A DNA stretch of 64,000 nt from assembly GCA_030849085.1 (NCBI GenBank), contig JASAOM010001071.1:62001-126000 (forward strand), written 5' to 3'. Below are positions 38,453-48,839 of the stretch, piece by piece. Both the position numbers and the translations under genes were made by a program. The stretch is from Borovskyia barvae. Lineage: Eukaryota; Euglenozoa; Kinetoplastea; Trypanosomatida; Trypanosomatidae. The notes beneath the pieces were generated by a model that was given only the letters and a program-made list of their open reading frames with translations, was not told the origin of the DNA and did not search any database. The first letter of the stretch is position 1; the number at the start of each line of letters is the position of its first letter.

Positions 38453-38651
38453 CGCACACGCACACTTCACAAAAAATCAGTGCACGTGACGTCTTGAGCG
38501 ACACTCCCTCTTTCATTACTGGCATCATCGGAGTGTACCTGCGCTCACTGTTCACAGATTCCTTTACTTCTACTTCCACGATCAATCGTTTGGATATCTA
38601 TTCCTGATCGTCTCCCCCCTCTCTTGCTCTTTCCTCTCCTTCTGGTACGAT
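37447..38651. other. Intergenic spacer, no gene seen
   Basis: CT-rich blocks lie at 37855-37955 and 38600-38645, and a CA microsatellite at about 38417-38446. A modest acceptor candidate GTTCACAG (AG 38556-38557) lies 95 nt before the helicase ATG. No RNA gene was recognised. Confidence 0.6.
38417..38446. repeat. (CA)n microsatellite
   Basis: About 14 CA units, followed by a degenerate GACGCACACGCACAC tail, upstream of the helicase gene. A similar but shorter CA run lies at 32324-32342. Confidence 0.9.
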
Positions 38652-41600
38652 ATGTCGCTTCATCGGCCCCGGATTTGCCATATTCGTTGTATTCGCTCTT
38701 TCGCTGTAACCACCTCAGCAGCGGATGACGTCGTGTGTCGAGGCACATGGGCCTTATTAAACCGCTGCTACGTTGAGCGGAGCATCTCCTCGACTGGTGT
38801 TGTCGCGCCAAAGGGTTGGCGTAAGCTTCATGCACTCCTGAATCCGCTCTCCGGCTACCTGCGAACTCCAATACGGTTCATCCACAGAAGTGAGCCACGA
38901 ACGCAAAATCCTTCTGCGCCGAGCTCGTCTTCGAGTCGGTCCAACCCAGCCCAATTTGGCAATCAAGTGGGAAAATCATCGACATGGCACTCTGGACTGC
39001 AGCCTCGCCGGGTGGCGCGCACCCGATTGCGAAGCAGTTCGCTGACATCCACGCTCGCCCATGATAAACCTCAGCAGGCGATCGCGGCCGCGTCGAAAGC
39101 AGCGACGAGTGATGCGGGTGCTTCACCACGTGCCCCACCGCACTTGTCGTCCTTGCCGTTGTCTTCAGAGGCCGGCCGTACACGCACTCCACTCAGAAGT
39201 GCGGTCTATTCTCCCACCGCACAGGCTTTGAAAAGCAGCTCAGGCAATCGTAAAGAAAGGTTCCCACATGAGGCAAGTGCGACGAAACGTAGAGTAACAC
39301 CGCGCCGACACCTAAAGAAGATGTCTCAAGGCGTCCCTCGACTTTCACTGCCTGGCGGCTATCCGTTAAAGGCCGTTGGTATTTCTGCAGTGGCGGCTGA
39401 CACCGGGGCAGAGCAGCGGGTGGCGGAGATGCTCAAAAGGGACTACGAACAGACGTCACCAGGCAGTAGGGATTATCACCCGCCTCTGCCGGAGATGATT
39501 TCCATTCCGCACACCGTTTTGAAACGCTGCGTACTCTCTCTTACGCTTCCTGCACGTGTCTCAACAGCCGAGGATCAACATGATTCGAAGGTGGAGGTGT
39601 ATGCTATTGGGCAGGCTGTCAAATCGAAGCTAGCGCGCACACTATGCTTTATGCACGCTGAGCAACTTCTCGACTACTACACAAGCATCGCACCCACGGC
39701 ATCAGAAGGCTCCGAACACCACGCGGGGCTTCAGGGACCACCGCTTCCGCTCGAGGAGAAGACGCTGTGCTGGGAAGGAGAGGTTCCTGAAGAGGAAGAC
39801 TTCTCCTGCTGGAACGCCTACGTGATGGCATGCGAAAAGTACGTGGAGAACAAGTCGGATCGTCTGCTCCACGAAGCCTATCAGCGAGAAGAAGTACCGG
39901 CTAGTCATGACCACCCCGTGGCAAATCGCGCTAGAGATTTGATGCGGCGTCATCGCAAGCGATACTGCCGCCCCTCAGTGCTAAGCGAGCTGAACGAGAA
40001 CCTGCGCGACGGATCCAGTCTCATTCGAACCGCGCACCTGAAAGACGTTTTTGTGGCCACTCTCGTTTTGGATCCGGTGATGAAACTCACCGCCAGTGCG
40101 GTGGCACGGAGCTCGAAGGAGGCGAAGCGGGAGTGCGCCGCCCATGCGTTGTGTATTCTCCGTGTTTTGAAAGAAGACGCGCAGGGACACGACGAATCAA
40201 ACTTGGCCCCCAAGGAGCAGCAGAGCTCGAGAAAAGCAACGAAGCAGAGGGCCGAAGGCATCGACAAAAGCGCGCATCAGCCGGCAGCGTCTCTCCCGTC
40301 ACTTTTGCAGAACCTCCGGTCTGAACAGCACAAGCTTCTCACCTACTATCAACTACTTTTCGGTGAGGCGAGTCTCGCCATGCAGACCACTTTCACAAAA
40401 GAGCCTGGTGTAGTAAAGAAAGACACAATATACCGGTGCCACCTCACGATAATGGGCTTGAGTTGCGAGGCCACGGGTGTCAACCGCTACGAAGCTCAGC
40501 GGGCGGCCCTGGAGTCTGCGGTAACAGATCTGCTGCTCTACGACGAGCGGCTTCAGGCAATAGAATCGTTTGCGCTCGCGTACCCCTCCATCTCTCCCGA
40601 GTCTATTCCATCGGCTGCGTTACCGGAGAAGGTAATTATGGAATTGCAGACGAAGCTGCAGCCGCTTGTGCAGCATCAGGCTGCCACCGTTGTAGAGGCA
40701 AACAAAAGCAGCGCACAGGAAGACGCTTCCGCCACAGCAGAGGACCCCCTCTGCGACAACGATCATATCATCGCTGAAGATGTGACGCAGGCCTCAACTG
40801 TGGACCAAAGCTCACTACGTGTTCAGGATGCGCACCACCTCACAGAGGATCCTGCTTACGCAGCGCAGATGATGCATGACCTAATCACCCTTCACCAGAA
40901 TCCAGTTTATCTTTCCCAGTTTCACCCCCGCCGCTCTACGCTAGCGATGGCCTCGGTGAGGATGCAGCTGCTGGAGGCCATCGCCCATCATCGCGTCACC
41001 GTGGTATGTGGTACCACTGGCTGTGGTAAGACGACGCAGGTGCCCCAGTACATTTTGGACAACGAAATCACACAAGGCCGCGGCGATCGGTGTAACGTGT
41101 TGGTGACGCAGCCACGCCGGCTGAGTAGTTTCAGTGTTGCGGAGCGCATCGCGCAGGAGCGACTTAGTGCTGTTGGTGGCGACGTGGGCTACTCGGTGCG
41201 GCTCGACGCTCGCCCAGGTCGCCACATCACCGTGTGCACCACCGGTGTGCTCCTCCAGATCTTCACCACTCATCCAGATCTAGAGCACGTTTCGCACCTT
41301 ATCATCGATGAAGTGCATGAGCGTGACATCAACTGCGACGTTGTTCTTGCCTTGGTGAAAGGACTCCTGGCCCGCAACGCACACCTGCGCATCATCCTTA
41401 TGAGTGCCACAATGCAGGCGGACGTGTTCTCGCGCTATTTTGGAGCGGATACGCCGGTGGTGCAGGTCGATGGATCAGTGTACCCTGTAACGGTGCACTA
41501 CTTGGAGAGCATCGCCTCCGATGCAGGATCGGTGAACTTCTACTCCCCAATGTTTGATGCGGTGCAGCCACCGCAGCAAAGCACCTCCGCAGAGACGGCA

Positions 41601-44054
41601 GAAGTGGCGCCGACGGCATGGAAAGGGCGGCGGGCCAGTGTTCGGCAGCCCGCGAAGGTGGATTACAACCTCATCGCCTACCTGGTGCATCGGTCAGTGG
41701 AGGTGGACCTGGCGCACCAAATGGAGGGGAAAGCAGTTTTGGTGTTCCTCCCTGGCTGGAAGGAACTGATCGCTGCGAAGTCCATCATTGAAAGCTACAC
41801 CGGACCCTTCGCACCGGTCGGTGGTGCACAGCGCTGCCACATCATTCTTCTCCACTCCACTATTGAGAGCTCGAAACAGCGTGAGTGCTTCCGGCCGGCA
41901 CCACCCGGGACTGTAAAGGTGGTGCTCGCCACCAACATTGCGGAGAGCGGTATCACCATCGACGACGTTGCAGTCGTTATCGATACGGGCCTTATCAAGA
42001 CTACTACGTGGGCCAGTCGGCCCAGCTCCAGCACCGCAGCAGCGGCAGCATCGTGCTCATCTTCAGTGTATGTGCCACTAAGTGACTCAGCTGTGGACAG
42101 CTCCACCTCTCCGAAGAGCATTGGCAAAGATCGCGTGTCCACTCCTGTCTTCTCCACCCAGCTAAAACTGGGGTACGCCAGTCAGGCCAATGCGACTCAG
42201 CGGAAGGGGCGTGCAGGGCGGACCCAAGGAGGCGTGTGCTACCGCCTTTTCACGCGAGAGATCTGGGACTCGATGCCGGCGTTTCCCGAGGCAGACATTC
42301 ATCGTGTGCCTCTGACGCAGGTGCTCCTGAAACTTCTCTCCCTGGGCCATGTTCGCCCAAAGGACACGATGGAAACCTTTATTGAGCCACCGTCATCTAC
42401 CAACGTGGAAGCGTCGATGGAGCTGCTGCGTGGAATAGGGGCAGTTGGGGAAAACGGGAGGCTGTCGCCGTTGGGTGCGTATCTGGCACTCCTTCCGTGC
42501 GATCCACGCATCGGGAAGATGATTATCATTGGCACCGTGCTGCGCTGCCTCGACTCTGTGTTGACCGTGGCGGCTTGCACGGATGTTTCTCCGTACATCT
42601 CCCATCGTGATGCCGCGCGAGAAGCCCGTGCCAAGCGATATTTATTTTCTCGAGGTTCTCAGAGTGATCACATCAGCTTCCTGAACGCATATAATGCGTA
42701 TTGCGCCTCAGGCGAGTCGGAGGAGTTCGCACTTCACAATTCTCTGCGTTCAGGGAACATGCATATCATCTCTAAATACAAGGCTCAGTATCGCGAAATT
42801 TTGCGTCAATCGGGGCTCATCGGCGACGACGAGGAATGCAAGACGACAGCCACGGTGTATGCGTCATCTGCGCAAGACAAGTGTGACGAATTCCTGTTAG
42901 GGAGAACGATGGCGTCGGAGTTTGTAGAAGCGAAGGAGGTTGACGATAGGAGCGGTGCATCCTCTTCGTGCTCGCTTGTGCCAGTCCACCCCTCCGATCA
43001 GCTTAATTCCTGCAAGGTTGCAGCACCAACGTACAAGGGTAAGCTTTGTGTTGATACGTCGTCCTTGTCTTTGCACAGCTTCGATGTTGCCTTGGTCAAG
43101 GCATGTGTCTGCGCCGCGCTGTTTCCCAACGTGGCGGCTCTGCGGCCCCCCTCAAGGGCGCTTCCTACGTGGCGCATCAAGCAGGCGGCCTGCAAGGTGG
43201 AGCTGCAAACGAAACACTTCCGCCTGATCAAACCCGCCAAGGACAGCGTATGCCGTCGGGTGGGCGGCCCACACAGTCAAAAAGTGCCGAACCGAGATGA
43301 GCTGGTGCAGCAGCTAAGAACAACTGCTCACTCGCAGCGTCCTGGCGCAGCAAATGCGTCGTCACCGCCTCCTACGCCCGCGCTTTTCTACGTCTTTCAA
43401 GATGTGTTCGGCGTCAAAGAAATGCGGCAAGATTTTCTAACGAGCCTTTCTGCGGTGAGCCTGTGGGCCCTCCTACTTTTCGGTGCCTCCGAGTCGACCC
43501 TTCGGTTTTACACGTCACTCTCGCTCTGTGTTGTCGATGGGTGGATCGCTGTGCACATCCAGCCGACCACCTACAAGCTCATCAGCGATGTACGACAGGC
43601 TCTTTACGAGTGTCTGCGGAGGAAGTACCATAACCCTCATGATCCGCAAAACAACGCGGCGCTGCTGACCGTGATGGAGGTGTGCCGCGCAGTGCTAAAG
43701 GCACCCGTGTTGGATATTCATCACCTCGCAGAGTTCGAAACGAAAGCCGATGACGGGGAAGGAGGAGGAGATACACGACCGCTATCCAGCAGCGCTGCTG
43801 ATACACCTTCGTCATGGCAACTAGTGGATATCGGGTGCATTGTCGACCCCCTCGTCCATCAGCGTCAAGTGCCGCTCTCTGCGGACAGTACGGAATGGGC
43901 GGCGAAGGTGGATGGCTTCCTGCGAGCGGAGGAGGACGACAACGGTGACGACGATGAAGAGGAAGCAGAGGCACCATGTGATGCTGCGAGGGTGAAGGAG
44001 GCGGAGTCGCAGGAGCAGGCGGATGGCGATACCGTAGAGGACTGGGAGCTGTGA
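38652..44054 (+). CDS. DEAH-box (RHA-type) RNA helicase, candidate KREH2
   Basis: ATP-dependent RNA helicase, 1800 aa. Motif I is GTTGCGKTTQ (787-796), Ia is TQPRR, II is DEVH (886-889), III is SAT (918-920), V is TNIAESGITI and VI is QRKGRAGR (1183-1190); HA2 and OB-fold regions follow. Before the helicase core, residues about 560-628 (HKLLTYYQLL to RAALESAVTDLLL) resemble a double-stranded RNA-binding domain, with a second half-like copy near 470-505. The first 20 residues (MSLHRPRICHIRCIRSFAV) look like a mitochondrial presequence. Size, presequence, dsRBD-like segments and RHA-type core fit the mitochondrial RNA-editing helicase KREH2, about 2170 aa in T. brucei. That identity is inference; a DHX36/DHX9-like cytosolic helicase is the alternative. 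The C-terminal 60 residues are strongly acidic. Confidence 0.93.
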   Translation: MSLHRPRICHIRCIRSFAVTTSAADDVVCRGTWALLNRCYVERSISSTGVVAPKGWRKLHALLNPLSGYLRTPIRFIHRSEPRTQNPSAPSSSSSRSNPAQFGNQVGKSSTWHSGLQPRRVARTRLRSSSLTSTLAHDKPQQAIAAASKAATSDAGASPRAPPHLSSLPLSSEAGRTRTPLRSAVYSPTAQALKSSSGNRKERFPHEASATKRRVTPRRHLKKMSQGVPRLSLPGGYPLKAVGISAVAADTGAEQRVAEMLKRDYEQTSPGSRDYHPPLPEMISIPHTVLKRCVLSLTLPARVSTAEDQHDSKVEVYAIGQAVKSKLARTLCFMHAEQLLDYYTSIAPTASEGSEHHAGLQGPPLPLEEKTLCWEGEVPEEEDFSCWNAYVMACEKYVENKSDRLLHEAYQREEVPASHDHPVANRARDLMRRHRKRYCRPSVLSELNENLRDGSSLIRTAHLKDVFVATLVLDPVMKLTASAVARSSKEAKRECAAHALCILRVLKEDAQGHDESNLAPKEQQSSRKATKQRAEGIDKSAHQPAASLPSLLQNLRSEQHKLLTYYQLLFGEASLAMQTTFTKEPGVVKKDTIYRCHLTIMGLSCEATGVNRYEAQRAALESAVTDLLLYDERLQAIESFALAYPSISPESIPSAALPEKVIMELQTKLQPLVQHQAATVVEANKSSAQEDASATAEDPLCDNDHIIAEDVTQASTVDQSSLRVQDAHHLTEDPAYAAQMMHDLITLHQNPVYLSQFHPRRSTLAMASVRMQLLEAIAHHRVTVVCGTTGCGKTTQVPQYILDNEITQGRGDRCNVLVTQPRRLSSFSVAERIAQERLSAVGGDVGYSVRLDARPGRHITVCTTGVLLQIFTTHPDLEHVSHLIIDEVHERDINCDVVLALVKGLLARNAHLRIILMSATMQADVFSRYFGADTPVVQVDGSVYPVTVHYLESIASDAGSVNFYSPMFDAVQPPQQSTSAETAEVAPTAWKGRRASVRQPAKVDYNLIAYLVHRSVEVDLAHQMEGKAVLVFLPGWKELIAAKSIIESYTGPFAPVGGAQRCHIILLHSTIESSKQRECFRPAPPGTVKVVLATNIAESGITIDDVAVVIDTGLIKTTTWASRPSSSTAAAAASCSSSVYVPLSDSAVDSSTSPKSIGKDRVSTPVFSTQLKLGYASQANATQRKGRAGRTQGGVCYRLFTREIWDSMPAFPEADIHRVPLTQVLLKLLSLGHVRPKDTMETFIEPPSSTNVEASMELLRGIGAVGENGRLSPLGAYLALLPCDPRIGKMIIIGTVLRCLDSVLTVAACTDVSPYISHRDAAREARAKRYLFSRGSQSDHISFLNAYNAYCASGESEEFALHNSLRSGNMHIISKYKAQYREILRQSGLIGDDEECKTTATVYASSAQDKCDEFLLGRTMASEFVEAKEVDDRSGASSSCSLVPVHPSDQLNSCKVAAPTYKGKLCVDTSSLSLHSFDVALVKACVCAALFPNVAALRPPSRALPTWRIKQAACKVELQTKHFRLIKPAKDSVCRRVGGPHSQKVPNRDELVQQLRTTAHSQRPGAANASSPPPTPALFYVFQDVFGVKEMRQDFLTSLSAVSLWALLLFGASESTLRFYTSLSLCVVDGWIAVHIQPTTYKLISDVRQALYECLRRKYHNPHDPQNNAALLTVMEVCRAVLKAPVLDIHHLAEFETKADDGEGGGDTRPLSSSAADTPSSWQLVDIGCIVDPLVHQRQVPLSADSTEWAAKVDGFLRAEEDDNGDDDEEEAEAPCDAARVKEAESQEQADGDTVEDWEL

Positions 44055-45888
44055 GTGGGTTTCAGCGAGAGGTTGACAATCGGAACGCGAGAGAGGGCCG
44101 CTCCAGATGGGGAAAGTTACGAAAGCAAATAAAATCGAATGGCTGTTCTTTCCTTCTTGCGCTTCCTTCCCGCACTCCCCCACCCTCCCCCGTGCACAGT
44201 TCCTCTCCTCTGTGTGGTAGCAATGGTAGGGTTGCTGCCGCAGAGGTAAAGACTTGGCCTACGTATCCCCCTCTTTCCCCGCTGTTTCAGTCTTCTCACT
44301 CCCCTCTTTGGAGTTATCGCGGTGAATCTGCCCTCTGTTGCGCGTGGGGTACGTTCCCCTCCTGCACCCCCTTTATCTTTTGCGTCTCTTCCTATCTTTC
44401 TTCTTCGCCTAACTCTCCTTGTCCAGAGAGTCGCGTGGTGTGTGCGAGAGGAGGAGGAGGGAAGTCGTTGTATTGCCTCCCCGGTGATCCCCACACTATC
44501 CCTTCCACTCTCTCCCACCGCTTCCTCCTCCTCCTCCTTTCTTTAAATGCTCGAATGGTTTAAGATTGTGCTCCTCTTTTTCCGGTTGTAAACGCCGGTC
44601 ACCTCCCGGTAGACGAGTAGGGGGTGGTACCACTGTGGGCAGCTTTGCTGGCTCGATCCGGATGTATCGACGGCGAGGAGCAGAAATAGAGGAAGCGTAA
44701 GAAGGTGTGGTGCCGGGGAGGGCGTGTGGTCATCATGACCATGTGAGCCCACTCGCAATGGCGTCCATGTTAAAACAGAAAAAGTGTCTGGAGACTTTTT
44801 CATCAGGATCGGAAAGGGAGGAAGAAGGGGGAGGGGAGAGTTGAAGAAAATGAGGGGAGAAGAGGATGTCGTGGCAGTAGAGAAGGAAGCCGTACAGGAT
44901 GAAAAAAGGAGGAGGCGGTGTGTGTTTGTGTTTGCAATGGAGGTTAAAGGGGGGAAGAGAGGTGAAAGTGGAGATAGATACTTCGTCGTGGCATGGCGGT
45001 GGTAGGAGGGTCTATCTCTATTCTGATGTCTTCCTTCAACGTTGCTCACTCCAGCCTTGCAGCAAGGAGAACCGCGTGTCAAAAGCGCATCGTTTGCTTC
45101 TTTTGCGGCCTCGCTACGGTCTCTCGTGGGCCGTCTACAACGAACTATCCCTCCTTTCATGAATGTTTGAGGGAACTGTACAGGAGAGGGAGAGGGGAGC
45201 GTGTCGTCTTCTTTCGAGCGCCACCAACACGAAACGTTTTGGGGGTTGGCTTGTTGTTCCGCGCTTGTCACCTTCGCCTCCATTCCTTTTTTTTTCTGCT
45301 ACCTCACTTCTTCCTAAGATCTATCCATCCTTGTCCTCTCTCACCTTCACCCCAACCCGTCTGGTTAACAAACCCTTCAGACGTATATAGCTGTTGGAGC
45401 TTGCATCGTATTCTTTCGGAGGCAACGTAAGGGGGAGGCAGAGGCGGAGGCGGAAAAGGGGGGCAGGAGCGAAACTCACCTCTCCAATAGCTCTTTTCCT
45501 TCACTCGTTTTCTTCCATTCCTTTCCTATTTTCTGTCGTGCTCGTGCTTCCTCCCCCCCAAAGCATCAACGACAACAGAGCGTATGATTTGTTCGTGTGC
45601 CATTATCGTCTTCAACCGTCGAAGTAAGGCAAGAGGGGGAAGGGGGGGAGGAGGAGGAGCAAGAGCGAACAGCGGATCATCCTCTCTGTAGAACATCTTG
45701 CACTGCATCTCCACATACATACACACCCAGAAGACTCCCCTGAATCGGGGTGGCTGGTGTGTGTGTGTGTGCGCGCGCGAATAGGCAGAAGAGGTTGAAG
45801 GATCACACAAAAAGAATAGGTGTGAACGCAAGGCCGACGCACCGGAGAGGTGTGCAGATACCAAGATAGTCGCCGTGTGCGCTGAAAT
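44055..45888. other. Intergenic spacer, no gene seen
   Basis: A purine-rich block on the + strand (about 44800-44960) sits between pyrimidine-rich parts (44150-44420 and 45260-45360). A GT/GC microsatellite is at about 45755-45779. The polypyrimidine tract 45490-45559 ends at AG 45562-45563 and is the best acceptor for the next gene (5' UTR about 325 nt). Short ORFs are low complexity. Confidence 0.6.
45490..45563 (+). promoter_or_regulatory. Candidate trans-splice acceptor for the 45889 gene
   Basis: A 70-base T/C tract is followed by CCCCAAAG, with AG at 45562-45563. It is the longest pyrimidine tract between the helicase and the 45889 gene. Confidence 0.55.
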
Positions 45889-47883
45889 ATGACGGAGGCT
45901 TCCGACACTTCGCGAAGTTCGCCCACACCAGCCAGGCCGGCGACCCTAGCATCCCCCTACGTAAGTCTCTCTATCCAGTGCGACCCCCTCTACCGTGTCG
46001 GCGCAGAAACTCACAGCTACGCCGGCATCTCAGAGCAAAGTGTGTACACGCGTGCCGCTAAGATGCTGCGCTTCTTGACACCACCACCGCATATTTTGGA
46101 CTTGTGGGAGGAAAGGCCCGCACAGGTGTCCAAAGTGGATGGTAGCCGGAACAAGATCGAGGTGAACGCGACGGTGTCTCCACGCGTATGTATACCCCCC
46201 ATTAACCACTCGCCGTTTCCCACGATCAGGTGGTTCGAGGCAACGCGAGTGGCTCAGGCGACAGCTCCGCAGGGAGGGATACCGCAGATAGGCTCGCCTT
46301 CGTTGAGTTCGCAGAACAAAGGTGTTGCCCCACCGGCGAAGCTCCCACCGCTGATCCCCAGTGGCCCTCTTATCGCCCTCGAGGCCTTCCAAAGCGAATT
46401 TGTCTTCCCCCCGCGTACCAGCTGTGCTGAACCAGAAAGCACTTCTCCTGCTCCCGCGGCGGAGGAACTGGAGACTTCGCCACACCCTCCTTCAACTCTC
46501 TGCGCTGCTCCACTTCCTTCGCGCGTATTTCCTTCATCTGTTCTGATTCGTGCAGTGGCGCAGTTGGTGCTGATTCTGCTGACTTCCAAGAGTAACTCCG
46601 CTGCAAATTTCGGTATGCACCAGTATTGCGGCGTGCCACTTGGTCGGCAAGGGGATGGTATACCTTGCTGGCACTGTAATGGCTCTCGCGGCCTTCCCTC
46701 GCCGCATTCCGATGCTCTAGTCTTCTCTACAGCCCCGCAGGTGGTGGCCGGCCATCTCGCATCGCTGTCTGCCGTCGCAGGTGCACCGGCGAAGACAAGA
46801 GAGGCGAAGCAGGTGAAAAGGAAGGACGTCGATACGGTGTTCGCAGTGTCACCGCTCAGTGAATTGACCCTTGGAACGGCCACCGGTGGTGGTAAGAGGG
46901 GCCGCTCGGAAGCCGAGGCGCTGCATCTCGCCTGTACCACCTCCGTGGCAGGGGAGAGTGAAGTTACGGTTGGCTCTTCCGCTATCCGCTTTGAGCGCCT
47001 CCTGACGGCAGCATCAAAGCCTTTCACCCAGTCGCCTATTATTCAATATGGCACGTTGGAAGGTGAGGCATTCCATCAGTGGTGGCTCCATCGCACCCGC
47101 CCGTGTTCAGACATCGCCACCAGCACCACCACCACCACTGAGTCTCCATCGTCCTTGACTGATGTGATGTTCTACGAGAGCGAAACGGAATGGCTCACGA
47201 GGGGCATATTTGCCTATCTCTTCACATGGCGCGCTGCACTGCCCGTGTCATCTGCAGATATTACTCCGGTGGAGCGTCAGGAACACAACAAGTGTCACAC
47301 AGTTTTTCTCAAGACAAGCGCATTTCTACTGCTTTCCTTTGCGGTACATCACAGTTGGTGCATCTGTGTGCACTTGGAAATCGAAGAAGCTCTTATGGCA
47401 TCGCGCGATGATGTTGATAACACCACGTCAGCAGAGGTGGGGACGTTAGCAAAGGTGAAGCATGTGACTCGTCTTCCTCCTGCGGTGGCGGCCCAGCGTT
47501 CCACCCACTATGAATGGCGCTCCACGCTGCTGTTCGAGGTTCACAAACAGCAAACTACCCAACAAAATCTGGATCGAGTCCGCTTATCCCACACACCGTC
47601 GAGAAAGGAGATCAAGAGGGATGATGAGGCGGCGGCGGCGGGAGTAGAGGGGACAAGGCATAACGAGCTCTCCGCGGATCCAGCTGTGTGGCAGATGATG
47701 GTGGAAGTGGTGAATCGCGATGCACAACTGCAGTGGTGTATCTCCGGGATGGGCGAGGGCCGCTTTGCGACGGTCACCAATTCGGAGTGTAGCGGAGGAG
47801 GCACCTCGCTGGAGGGGTGCGGTTCACTTAAGGCCCTCCTGCAGACGCTTCGTGGATCGCACTCAGAGCAACAGGAAGGGTAA
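45889..47883 (+). CDS. Hypothetical protein, 664 aa
   Basis: I do not recognise this protein. The N-terminal 30 residues are Ser/Thr/Pro-rich. A folded-looking segment follows at about 30-125 (YVSLSIQCDPLYRVG, KMLRFLTPPPHILDLWEE, PFPTIRWFEATRV), then a long Pro/Ala/Ser-rich middle. A second conserved-looking part at about 370-545 contains EAFHQWWLHRTRPC, TEWLTRGIFAYLFTWRAAL and FLLLSFAVHHSWCICVHL. A CxxC pair (PCWHCNGS) lies near 262-265 but has no partner I can identify. There are no membrane segments or signal peptide. Even codon use and a good acceptor support it as a real gene. Confidence 0.75.
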   Translation: MTEASDTSRSSPTPARPATLASPYVSLSIQCDPLYRVGAETHSYAGISEQSVYTRAAKMLRFLTPPPHILDLWEERPAQVSKVDGSRNKIEVNATVSPRVCIPPINHSPFPTIRWFEATRVAQATAPQGGIPQIGSPSLSSQNKGVAPPAKLPPLIPSGPLIALEAFQSEFVFPPRTSCAEPESTSPAPAAEELETSPHPPSTLCAAPLPSRVFPSSVLIRAVAQLVLILLTSKSNSAANFGMHQYCGVPLGRQGDGIPCWHCNGSRGLPSPHSDALVFSTAPQVVAGHLASLSAVAGAPAKTREAKQVKRKDVDTVFAVSPLSELTLGTATGGGKRGRSEAEALHLACTTSVAGESEVTVGSSAIRFERLLTAASKPFTQSPIIQYGTLEGEAFHQWWLHRTRPCSDIATSTTTTTESPSSLTDVMFYESETEWLTRGIFAYLFTWRAALPVSSADITPVERQEHNKCHTVFLKTSAFLLLSFAVHHSWCICVHLEIEEALMASRDDVDNTTSAEVGTLAKVKHVTRLPPAVAAQRSTHYEWRSTLLFEVHKQQTTQQNLDRVRLSHTPSRKEIKRDDEAAAAGVEGTRHNELSADPAVWQMMVEVVNRDAQLQWCISGMGEGRFATVTNSECSGGGTSLEGCGSLKALLQTLRGSHSEQQEG

Positions 47884-48839
47884 GGAGACGAAGGAAAAGG
47901 AGGCGAAAATCTCGCTCGTGTTCTCCTTGCTTTTTTCCCTTCCCTCTCTTTTTTTTCTCTCTATATATCATCAACGTGCACCTTACGTCGGAAGCAGCAG
48001 TATCAATAAAAAGATTGAGATAATGGGAAAAAGAGACGCGCTCACCTCATAAAAAATGCAAGTGAAAGGGGAATACCTGACCAACCGCTATGTACGCTCG
48101 CCGACGAGGGAACTCTTTTCTACTTTTTTTTGGGGGGGAGGGGGACACCAACGTCACATGCACTACATCATATGGGGTATTTTCTCTCGCTCCCCTCCCC
48201 CGTGAGCAATATGTTCTGCTCCCACAGGCGCTCCTGTGAACTAAAGAGCATGGACTTCAATGTCTTTTTTTTTTTACAAAGGTGGTTCTGCTCGTGATGT
48301 CCCCCGCAAAAATATCTCCCTGCTCCTGGCTCTCCTGTGTCCCTTCCTTGCGCCTCTTTGCGTGTGTGCTTGTGTTTCACATCGATGGATGACTTGCTTC
48401 TTCTTTGTCATCCTCCTTTTCGTCGTTGTCTTTCGAGCGGGGGTGGCTCTTGTGGTGAATTTTTTTTTGTGTTGTCTGGCGACGCGGATACAGATGATGC
48501 ATGGAGGGAGAGTCCGCTAAGAGAGAAGGAACAACGACGAGGCATTCCGCCATTGTGCCCTGCCTTCTGCTAATTTCTTCGTCGCGACAGAATCCAGAGG
48601 GTGTGAAGACGCGAAATCTCTTTTTTTGTTGTTGGGAAGAAAAATTCTGGGGTACAGGTGCGTTGTCTTGAGTCTTCCTGGAGCTCACCACAAGCCTTGA
48701 AGGAAGTTGTGGTCCGCAGATTTACGAAGGGCTGCCCATTTACAGAATCACTTCCACACACTTCAGCGACTGCAACACAAGATAGAAGGAGCTGCGTTCG
48801 ATTGCCTGAGAGGCAACACTTTTTTTACTGCTTACGAGC
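47884..48839. other. Intergenic spacer, no gene seen
   Basis: T-rich tracts occur at about 47928-47965 and 48264-48274. Acceptor candidates for the next gene are TCGCGACAG (AG 48589-48590) and GTTGGGAAG (AG 48638-48639). No supported ORF or RNA gene. Confidence 0.6.
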
